DNA of 64,000 bases from positions 124,001 to 188,000 of the forward strand of contig JAMZAV010001466.1 in the NCBI GenBank assembly GCA_024449915.1, given 5' to 3'. The notes under the pieces were generated by a model. It saw only the letters and a list, made by a program, of their open reading frames with translations. It ran no database searches and was not told the origin of the DNA. The DNA comes from Sweltsa coloradensis (Eukaryota; Arthropoda; Insecta; Plecoptera; Chloroperlidae). Every line of letters begins with the position of its first letter. The first letter of the stretch is position 1. Shown here in pieces: positions 55,894-64,000 of the stretch. A program made the translations under genes and the position numbers.

Positions 55894-56657
55894 TGCTACA
55901 GTACTATAAACCTTGGCTCACGTTGTCACTGTAGGTAGATACAGGTGTGGGAATGTAGGGGGGGGAAGAAGTAGGAAAAGTGAAAGTGGGCTTTTATGCT
56001 CGGCTTTCCAGCGCGAGTGGCCACACTGGTGGGGGGGCACTGACCTGAGTTCGCCTCGCCGTGAGTAGGCCTAGTGCTGCTTTGTGGGGGTAGCTTGTGT
56101 CCGTCCAGGCGGGTCGGGCTGTAGCTCGCGTCCCCTCGACGTACGGCAATCGGCAATATCTCGTTCACGACGAAACACTAACACTAAATAACTAGAACTT
56201 AGCACTTTGTTTATATTATAAATAGTTAATCGATGACTGTATGGATACACGCACACGTCACACACTCGTCTTTAAACAGTTTTAGAAACACAGAAGATAT
56301 TGAAGCACAGCGCGGTCAGAAAGACACCCGCCTCGTCCTCCACCCTTCCTCGCACTGCCGGTCTTCTCCCCCCTTCCCACACTATACTCCCTCTCCTCGT
56401 CTTCGCGCCAAGACCCTGAGGAGCTTCCTATCTTCTTTGCTTGCTTTGGGTTTTATTGGGAAGAGTTGAAGGAGTGCGACAGGAAAGTAAAGGGAAAGAA
56501 ATAATGAACTGATATATGAAAAACTAATAAGAAATAATGTTTATGGAAAAGTGTATTTCTACATGTGACATGATCACCAAGGGTTGTGTGCACGGGCCTT
56601 GGTCACTGACCTCGTTCCCCCTCCTGCTTAGGGTGGGGGTGCTGTTGGTTGGTTACA
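55894..56657 (-). repeat. Gypsy-2 3' LTR
   Basis: Begins (plus strand) tgctacagtactataaacc and ends ggttggttaca. Near-identical to 61483-62239, differing by scattered substitutions and homopolymer indels. On the minus strand the purine-rich caaccccttcagggggc just right of 56657 may be the polypurine tract. Confidence 0.92.
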
Positions 56658-56744
56658 ACTGCCCCCTGAAGGGGTTGCGCCGGGAGGTCGTCTGTCGATC
56701 CCAAGCACCTCTTCAAACCAACCAAGGCAGGGCGCATGCTGAAC

Positions 56745-58100
56745 TTATGGGCCCTCCTGTTGTGGTAATATGTATGGCTTCATATTCACCACATTGTAGG
56801 TCCCTTTGTCCTTGCCTGATGTATCACAGATTCGGTAAGAATTCGCACCTGCTAACTGCTTGTGGATGTAGTAGGGTCCCGCAAACAGCTGGAAGAATTT
56901 CTTTGTTTCTTTGTTTAGTGCACTAGAAAGGTTTAGTGTTTTGATAAGGACGGCATCACCTTCCTTGAACACAGTTTTATTCGGGTGCTGTGTCTCATGT
57001 CGTAGTTTACGTTTTTCACCTTTGGTTGCCAACCGTTCCCTAGCTGTCGTGATCTTCCATTCCAGAGGCTTATCACCATCATTGTCTTCTGGGAGCTGAA
57101 CGAGTTTGTCCATCTCTCGTGGGGGTTTTATGCCGTAGTGCAATTCGTATGGGGTAAACCCTGTACCGTCATGCTGTGTGACGTTAAGCCACGAATTCAG
57201 TGTTGGTATCATGCCCGGCCAAGTTGTGTGTTTAGTGTGGCAATACGCTCTGAATATTCTGCCCAACTCTCGCATGGTGCGTTCAGCTGGATTGGATTGT
57301 GGATGGTGGACTGATGTGTGGCGGACTGTGACCTAATGTTGTGCAAGTGTTTGCGACCAAAGACGTGAGGTGTATTGGCTTCCGTTATCTGATAAGATCA
57401 TCTTCGGCTTTTGTACGTTCTTGATGTAGTGGACGGCTTTTGCTGTCACTGCCTTAGCAGTTGCTCGGCGTAAGGTATAGAGGGATACAAACTTCGTCAG
57501 GATGTCGACAAATACTAAGATGTATTGTACTCTGAGCTGCCCTGGAGGGAGTGGTCCATACAAATCTGTTGCTACGACATCCCCTCGGGCTTCTGGTATG
57601 ATAGGGTTAAGTGATCCATGGTGTGTTGTGTTCATCACTTTTGTTTTCTGGCAGATGTCGCAGGATGCTAAAACCGTCCTAACCATACGAGCCATGTCTT
57701 TCCAGTAGAAATGTTGTTGGATCACTGGGATGCATTTTGCTGGGCCAAAGTGTCCTAGTTCTCGATGGATTGCCCATATTATGTCGTGGGTAAGGGTTCC
57801 TGGTATACATAGCCGCCATGCTATAGTATCATTGAACTTGTTGTGGTATAAGCGGTTATTGAACAACCGAAATTTGTTTCTGTGTGTGTTGGTTATGGGA
57901 TCTGCTATCATTGCGTCGATTATGTTCCGGAGGTTTGGGTCCTTTCTTTGTTGTTTGTCGATGGTATGCAGTGATTTTTCGAGTGTTTTTGAAACGATCA
58001 CTTCCAGTGCTGCTATCAGTATCGAATTGTCTGACTGGTACTCCTGTTGTGGTATGGCCGTATCACTTAGCGGGTGCCGGCTCAAGGTGTCTGCTACCAC
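56745..58100 (-). pseudogene. Gypsy-2 integrase, one frameshift
   Basis: From 58100: VADTLSRHPLSD linker, then zinc-binding HRELGHFGPAKC and CDICQKTK (HHCC), then DDE core VVATDLYGPLPPG (first Asp) and ILSDNGSQYTSRLW (second Asp). The frame ends at 57333. After a shift it resumes with NPAERTMRELGRIFRAYC, supplying the catalytic Glu, and WPGMIPTLNSWLN, then GFTPYELHYG. The C-terminal domain reads FKEGDAVLIKTLNLSS and FAGPYYIHKQLAG (GPY/F module), ending at 56745. Catalyses insertion of the cDNA into the chromosome in functional relatives. Apart from the frameshift all hallmark residues are present. Confidence 0.9.
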
Positions 58101-59300
58101 ATTGTCTCTTCCAGGGCAGTATGCTATTTTTCGGGTCGAATTCTTGAATAAGCATGACCCACCGTGTTAGGCGTCCCGGGAGGAGTCTGCAGCTTAAAAG
58201 GAAAGAGAGTGCTCTATGGTCAGTGAGGACAGTTACGTCTGTACCCAAAACAAAATGCCGGAACTTTCCAAGGGCATATACAATAGCCAGACATTCTTTC
58301 TCGGTTGTGGTGAAGTTGAGTTCCGCGCCTTTGAGTGTGCGGGAGGCCATAGAGATAACTCGGGCATCTCCATTTTCGTCCTTTTGGAAAAGTTGTCCCC
58401 CAATGCCAATCGCACTAGCGTCACACTGGACGTAGAATGGTGCCTTGAGGTTAGGATACGATAATGTGACCGTTCTAATGAAGTGTCGCTTGACTCTGGC
58501 AAACGCGCTATCCATTTCTTCATCCCACTTCCACCTTACTCCTTTTCGTGTGAGGAGTAGTAGAGGAGCCGTAGACTCTGCTAAATTGTGGGCAAACCTC
58601 CTGTAGTACCCGCAGACCCCCAAGAAAGCTCGTAGGTTTTTAACATTTTTTGGTGTAGGCCACTGTTCGATGGTTTCAAGTTTCTTGGGGTCTGTGGTCA
58701 CCCCGTTTGGCGTCAGGATGTGCCCCAAGAATGGCACTTCTTGTCTTCCAAAAACGCACTTGTCGATGTTCGCCGTCATATTTGCTTGTTGTAGCTTGTG
58801 CAAAAACTGCTTCTATGTGGCGAAGGTGTTCCTCAAAGGTAGTTGATGCTATCAGGAGGTCGTCGACATATACCGTTACAAACGGTAACAGTTCTGGTCC
58901 TAGACTTTATCTAATATCCTAGTGAATGCCCCCAAACTTACATTAAGCCGAAAGGCAAACGGCACCACTGGTACACTCGCTGGTTGCAGCGGAACGCTGT
59001 ATACTTGCGGCTATCTTTATGTAATGGTATTTGCCAATATGAAGCCCGGAGGTCAATCGTTGTAAGTACTTTGCTCCTTCGAACTTTTGTAGGATCTCTT
59101 CCGGGATATATGGGCAGTCCCGATCCGGTTCCAATATTCGGTTGATTCCTCGGGGCATCAAGACACAGTCTTACTGACTGGTTTTTCTTCTGCACCACTA
59201 CGATGGGTTGATGTATGCACTATCCGATCTTTCTATGATGCCTCCCTCAACCAAGGATTGTATGTGTTTCTCTACCTTGTCCCTTTGTGTCAAAGGTATG
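58063..59300 (-). pseudogene. Gypsy-2 reverse transcriptase and RNase H, frame-broken
   Basis: RT starts near 59200 with VVVQKKNQSVRLCLD, then LTTIDLRASYWQIPLHKDS (motif A Asp) and YQWCRLPFGL. A break near 58930 is followed by the catalytic YVDD at 58859-58870 (VTVYVDDLLIAS). A further break near 58805 gives KCVFGRQEVPFLGHIL and FLGVCGYYRRF (connection). RNase H follows: VQCDASAIGIGGQL (catalytic Asp), TTTEKECLAIVYAL (Glu), TVLTDHRALSFLL (Asp). The frame ends near 58120 with a shift into the integrase linker. All key residues are present in pieces. Confidence 0.9.
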
Positions 59301-59374
59301 GGATATGATTTTTGTACAAAGTGTGCCGTGTCATTGACCGTAATATGCATTCCCCGCTATTGCACAGTCCTGGT

Positions 59375-60066
59375 TTATCTGGAGAAAACTGTGCTATAAC
59401 GTTCCAACAATGTCTGTAGGGCAGCACCCTGTTTATTGGTGAGCGTTTCAGCCTTGGGACTTAAGCCCTCCAGACCTGGTGACATGGTCCCTACTTCTTC
59501 AACAGCAATGTTGTTAACAGATAGGGTGTGCTTCGGGCTTGTAGGCCTATATTCCACCGTCAACGGCAGTTCTGCGTTAGCTGGTAGGCTAGTACGGTGT
59601 AGATTTGTAAGCTGCCCCCTAACTAGGCTACCTGCAATGGTGATCTGGTTTGTTTCGAAGTCTAGATGGACCTTGAATTTGGTAAGCCAGTCCACCCGAG
59701 TATAATTGGCCTGACCAAATCTTTTACTATAAAACAGCTCACTTCTGTTATGACTTTATCGACATCAATTAATAACAGCGCCTGTTTCGACACCCGTTGG
59801 CTGCGTGTACCTGTGGCTCCTATGACATTCACTCCTACTACCGGTAATACGGGTATATGTTCGTGTTGTGGTGCTAACTGTTCCCAGAATTCGAGTGATA
59901 TACATGAGGCTTCACAGCCAGAGTCTAAAAGAATGTTACATAATTGACCGTATACTGAGGCCGTTATTATCGGACATTCAATTTTTTGTGGGCGTGTGCC
60001 CGAGTCCTGTATATTCAAAATATCATCGGTGGGGTTGGTGTAAATTGTAGAAAGGGTGTGTTCCAC
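59375..60066 (-). pseudogene. Gypsy-2 aspartic protease, one-base deletion
   Basis: From 60066: CNILLDSGCEASCIS holds the catalytic DSG (DTG variant). VIGATGTRSQ is the flap region. The retropepsin C-terminal ILG motif is reached at about 59695, where a missing base converts the expected ILG-xDWL into ILGWTGL. The other frame continues DWLTKFKVHLDFETNQI and leads toward the RT through LLERYSTVFS. It processes Gag-Pol in intact relatives. Confidence 0.85.
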
Positions 60067-60190
60067 TAGGTCTAGGCGTTGTCCTTCTTTGAGATCGGCC
60101 GGAACCCCTGTCCGTCTTGGTCCGGCCGGTGCTCGTTTCCCGAAGTATCTTCTAGGCCAGCTTCTTCCTGCTGCTCGACTTCAATGGTCC

Positions 60191-60430
60191 TTACATTTTT
60201 GGTCCCTCGGTCTCGCCAGCTGTTGGCTTGTACTGGACCCCCCGGTTTCCGTGCCTCTGTTTGATAGTAACTATTGTAGTTTGTTGAGCTGCATTGTTAC
60301 TGCTGCGGTCATTTGACGCGGAGCTTCTAGGCGTGCCGCCTCTGGCTATGCCGTAGTCTGCGTACCCATCATTGTTATTCCATCCCCTACGGCTGTCCAT
60401 CACACTAGTGACGGGACTGTCATCGGAATC
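60191..60430 (-). pseudogene. Gypsy-2 nucleocapsid-like region
   Basis: Gly/Asn/Arg/Ser-rich stretch (GWNNNDGYADYG, SSNNAAQQTT) between gag and protease. No CCHC zinc knuckle is visible, so nucleic-acid binding would rest on basic residues. Assignment is by position. Confidence 0.5.
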
Positions 60431-61398
60431 TAGTCGTTCGAGATAGTCGTTGATCCCTGTTTCGTCATGTTAGTATTCCACAGTGAATTTTTAACCTCTT
60501 TCTTGTAGTGGTTAACTAGAAGTTCTAGTAGAACTTTTTCTGTCGGTGGTTGGTCCCACTGTTTAGCTACTCGGTAATAGTACGCGAAGTATTCTGCGCG
60601 CGTCTTCTTTCCTGCCACATACGACCCTCCGTAGACATGACGTAACACCTGACTTTGTTCTTTCTGCCCCCAATATTTACTTAGGAAGGCTTCTTTAAAT
60701 TCCTCGTAGGACCTATAAATAATTAATACCGTTCTCGTTCGCCCATTTGCCAGCGGCCCCCACTAGGCATTGTGTATGGCGAGACTGAGCCTGTTCGAGT
60801 GTGGAATGTTTATATTTTCAAAATTCCTTTCCACTGCTGTGAGAAAATCAACCGGGTGCATTCCTGAATCACCTCCTGCGAATTTTAGCCCCGACCGCGC
60901 AAGGCTGTCCCACGCCTGCAGGCTAAAATAAAGACTGTTCGCATCCGTGGTGGACACCGCATTTGTCGTAGGCCTACGCCTACTGTCGGCACCTACAGTT
61001 TGTTCGAGTTGCTGTACATCGAACTGTAGTGTACGTATGTGTGCGTCTAATCGCCTTATGTCGTCACTATTACCCTCCTCCTGTCGTAGCAGTTGTGTAA
61101 AGTCATTTTGCAGTTGCTGTACATCTGCTATTACTGTCCGTACATTGTTGTTCATACTTCGCCGAAATTCTGTATTTTCTTTTTCAAATTCCGCCCTTAG
61201 CTCTTCTTTTATTTCATTTTTGCACGCAGTCAGTAGACCATAAATCGCGCGCGTAGTTTCGTCCTCGCCTGTCGCATTCCTGTCCTGAACACTAAGACTC
61301 TCGTCACTCTCGCTCTGGAGTGGTATATCAGCTGTAGAGCGCTGTTTAATCACTTCATCTACCGCGGCTAACAATGAAGTAAAAGCCCCTTGAGCCAT
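60430..61398 (-). pseudogene. Gypsy-2 gag, frame-broken
   Basis: ATG at 61398, 85 bases downstream of the primer-binding site, opens 211 codons beginning MAQGAFTSLLAAVDEVIK. Residues about 70-140 form a predicted coiled coil (heptad-like LLRQEEGNSDDIRRLDAH). Then comes the start of the retrotransposon gag domain, GMHPVDFLTAVERNFEN. A frameshift at about 60765 leads through an interrupted stretch into SYEEFKEAFLSKYWG and FAYYYRVAKQWDQPP, the conserved W/F core of the gag domain, stopping at 60430. Confidence 0.8.
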
Positions 61399-61470
61399 TG
61401 TATCGTTTTAATTAAAGTTTCGGGGAAAGTGGGTAGGTTGATTATATATTTAAAAAAAAATCAAGCCTCT

Positions 61471-61482
61471 AGTTGGCGCCAA
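61471..61482 (-). other. Gypsy-2 tRNA primer-binding site
   Basis: Immediately inside the 5' LTR, the minus strand reads ttggcgccaact, containing the TGGCGCC..AAC pattern complementary to tRNA 3' ends used by Ty3/Gypsy elements. The precise tRNA is not determined. Confidence 0.8.
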
Positions 61483-62239
61483 TGCTACAGTACTACAAAC
61501 CTTGGCTCACGTTGTCACTGTAGGTAGATACAGGTGTGGGAATGTAGGGGGTGGAAGAAGTAGGGAAAGTGGGCTTTGATGCTCGACTTTCCAGCGCGAG
61601 TGGCCACACTGGTGGGGGGCACTGACCTGAGTTCGCCTCGCCGAGAGTAGGCCTAGTGCTGCTTTGTGGGGGTAGCTTGTGTCCGTCCAGGCGGGCCGGG
61701 CTGTAGCTCGCGTCCCCTCGACGTACGGCAATCGGCAATATTTGTTCACGACGAAACACTAACACAAATAACTAGAACGTAGCACTTTGGTTTATATTAT
61801 AAATAGTTAATCGATGACTGTATGGATACACGCACAACGTCACACACTCGTCTTTAAACAGTTTTAGAAACACAGAAGATATTGAAGCACAGCGCGGTCA
61901 GAAAGACACCCGCCTCGTCCTCCACCCTTCCTCGCACTGCCGGTCTTCTCCCCCCTTCCCACACTATTTTCTCTCCTCGTCTTCGCGCCAAGACCCTGAG
62001 GAGCTTCCTATCTTCTTTGCTTGCTTTGGGTTTTATTGGAAAGAGTTGAAGGAGTGCGACAGGAAAGTAAAGGGAAAGAAATAATGAACTGATAATTGAA
62101 AAACTAATAAGAAATAATGTTTATGGAAAAGTGTATTTCTACATGTGACATTGATCACCAAGGGTTGTGTGCACGGGCCTTGGTCACTGACCTCGTTCCC
62201 CCTCCTGCCTTAGGGGGGGGGTGCTGTTGGTTGATTACA
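61483..62239 (-). repeat. Gypsy-2 5' LTR
   Basis: Plus-strand start tgctacagtactacaaacc, end ggttgattaca. It should hold the promoter (minus strand). Differences from the 3' LTR are few and largely in G/C or A/T runs. Confidence 0.92.
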
Positions 62240-62490
62240 TATGTCTTTTTAAATTTGTACTTCGTGTACTATCCTATATGCCTATTTAGTTTTGTGTACT
62301 GCGTGTACCGTCCTATATGTCATGTTAATTTTGTACTTCGTGTACTATCGTATATGTCATGTTAATTTTGTACTTCGTGTACTATCGTATATGTCATTTT
62401 AATTTTGTACTATCGTATATGTCATTTTAGTTTGTGTACTTCGTGTACCGTCGTATATGTCATGTTAATTTTGTACTTCGTGTACTTGGT
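62240..62490 (+). repeat. Minisatellite, right part
   Basis: Six to seven units of ttttgtacttcgtgtact with atcgtatatgtcat, continuing the array at 55780-55893. Confidence 0.85.
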
Positions 62491-62869
62491 TTTGTTTTGC
62501 GTCAAAAGACCGCGATGCCCTTGTATTTCGTGCTTTGTATTTCATGACTTTGTAATTTGTAACGTCGTGTTTTATAACTTTGTATTTGTGTAATTTGTAA
62601 CTTGTTTTCCTTCGTGGAAAGGAGAGTTGTTTTGCGTGTACGTCACGTTTTGCGAAGTTTGGAGTAACTTGTAAACACAGGAGCTGTCTACGTAGGACAG
62701 TAGGTTGGGAGTCTAGTGGACTACCACGTCCAAGAGTCGAACAGGCAGTTAGGATGGGACGCAGCTGCGGCGCGATCCCAAGCCAGCTGCACGGCGGCTG
62801 AGCCGACCGAGCTAAGTAGGCGTTGCCGGCAGCAGAAAGTGAGAGTGCAAGCATGGGTCCTGACAGGGG

Positions 62870-63260
62870 GGTGTGGCACAACGGCCGCGCTAGGGTTGTC
62901 ACGTGATTACTCGTACAGGCAACAGCTGTGCGTCAGTAGGTCATGGCGTTGGCCTTGCTCTACGAGGCGTAGACAAGGACGGATAGGGGGAACTTGGTGG
63001 TAGTTCTCCTTCCGAGAGGTGATGTCATCACCAGAGGGTTGTTACACCAAGCATCCTGGGGGGTAGCAACTCGGGTTAACGACCAATATTGGTGTTTTGG
63101 GGGATTTGATTTTGACTTTGAGGGATTTGTTTTATTTTTTAATTTGTAGAACCTTGAGTGTTCTTTGAGGTGGTCTCCAGGGGGAGCCATCGTTCCCATG
63201 AGGAACTGTAACTGTTAGTATAAGTCTATTAAAATAATAACTTGTCGAGGATGTCCTACA
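62870..63260 (+). repeat. Candidate 3' LTR of Gypsy-1
   Basis: tgacaggggggtgtggcac places a purine tract next to a TGT start. attaaaataataa at 63228 could be the polyadenylation signal, and the segment ends gtcctaca near 63260. No second copy in the window confirms it. Confidence 0.35.
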
Positions 63261-64000
63261 CCCTTGTGGTATACGCTTATGCGTAGGTAATTACTTTGGA
63301 TTTTGTGGATGTATTGTTTTATGTATTGGGCAAAGGCTTGAGGCTGCCGATGAAGGTAACTTCATGACGACTTGAGGTCAAGTGTGAGGTCAAGTAGTCA
63401 TGAAGCTATGGGGGTCATTGTGACCTGACGACCTGCTGGGGTCATTGAGTGGCCTGGGCCCTCAGATGTTTTTTTGTTTTTAAATATAAATTTGCATAAT
63501 GTGGCCTAAATATGGTGATTTGCATACAAGGATCGAATCAGTGTTTCACCAGTGTTAACTTCAGAGTTATATTTCATAAGCAGATGAAATATAACAATCA
63601 GGCAACTGATTTGTAGCCATGGGCTAGTGCTATTTGGCTGTGCCAAGCCAACCATTGGGAGTCAACGTTTTCAGCTCGGGAAACACGACGGCCGAGTTGT
63701 GACGTAGGTCCTGGGCTAAACTCGTACCCGTGCTGTTAGGGGTGCAGATTGAAGGAGAGGCTTCAAGAATAAATTAGCAGATCTCAAGACTCGTCGAATG
63801 TGACGTCGAAGTTGTGTTTTTCGAGCGACCTATCCAGGGCATACCCGGTAGCCCGAGGCGAGCTAGGCAGGAACCGGCGAATCACCACCCTCACAAAACG
63901 GAAGAGGTAGGGCTGGCTAGAAACAGAAGCCAAGCCGAGGCTGGCGTTTGCTTTTTGCAAACCAGGAATCTGAAGGAAAACTCGGGCACTTGTACCGAAC
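63261..64000. other. Unassigned right edge
   Basis: It contains short direct repeats of gaggtcaagt at 63374-63398 and a complementary acttcatgacgactt / aagtagtcatgaagc pair. No protein-like ORF. Confidence 0.35.

Larger units (their letters stand above)
55894..62239 (-). mobile_element. Complete Ty3/Gypsy LTR retrotransposon (Gypsy-2), 6346 bp
   Basis: Two LTRs of 764 and 757 bp bound an internal region with gag, protease, RT, RNase H and integrase in the Gypsy order. LTR ends are TG...CA on either strand. The 4-bp target duplication is tatg (55890-55893 and 62240-62243). The primer-binding site and coding order show minus orientation. The reading frames are broken at several single-base sites. 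Confidence 0.93.
53250..63260 (+). mobile_element. 5'-truncated Ty3/Gypsy element (Gypsy-1), split by Gypsy-2
   Basis: Coding sequence begins in the RNase H domain and proceeds through integrase to 54792. The non-coding 3' part (54793-55893) resumes at 62240 after the nested element. A purine-rich run followed by tgtggcac at 62870 and an attaaaataataa signal at 63228 suggest a 3' LTR at about 62870-63260. Without a 5' LTR in the window this right boundary is tentative. Confidence 0.6.

Overview
The window reads as non-coding, repeat-choked nuclear DNA of an animal, most likely a marine invertebrate. Supporting signs are the AT-rich sequence, the lack of long host ORFs or operons, consensus GT-AG splice signals, tRNA-derived SINEs, LINEs, DNA transposons of at least four superfamilies, Ty3/Gypsy LTR elements, and the palindromic octamer TAGGCCTA in nearly 40 places. 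No bacterial, viral or organellar gene organisation is present. I cannot fix the phylum from this window. The only host gene I can name is the 3'-terminal coding exon of ACTL6/BAF53 (an actin-related protein of SWI/SNF and related complexes), minus strand, 52354-52569.

Layout. 0-13 kb: a LINE reverse-transcriptase relic, SINE-A copies, TTAA-flanked and TA-flanked inverted-repeat elements, a MITE+SINE composite, a second LINE relic, a piggyBac 5' relic and a hAT MITE with a perfect 8-bp duplication. 13-24 kb: a 503-bp tandem duplication, a 5'-truncated LINE with an open 274-aa C-terminal RT fragment, a 1.4-kb near-perfect palindrome, a hAT element inside a SINE, and a second copy of the hAT MITE. 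24-34 kb: mostly unidentified AT-rich DNA, a foldback element, a GC-rich island with splice-bounded ORFs (27.0-28.4 kb), a second LINE copy and a Tigger/pogo-like transposase relic. 34.7-37.6 kb: a tandem array of about 330-bp units, each carrying splice acceptor and donor signals around an exon-like core on the minus strand. 38.7-41.0 kb: a complete piggyBac element with an intact 600-aa transposase. 41-50 kb: MITEs, including a PIF/Harbinger derivative that still encodes a MADF-domain start, and a hAT element holding a TA-flanked element. 52.3 kb: the ACTL6 exon. 53.2-63.3 kb: a 5'-truncated Gypsy element into whose minisatellite-bearing 3' region a complete but frame-broken Gypsy element (55894-62239, minus) has inserted.

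The genes do not form one pathway. Nearly everything recognisable is a mobile element or its debris, arranged in nests (SINE with hAT inside; hAT with TA element inside; Gypsy with Gypsy inside). The piggyBac element is the only one here with an intact transposase. The most unusual structures are the exon-like tandem array, the giant palindrome and the MADF-bearing Harbinger derivative.
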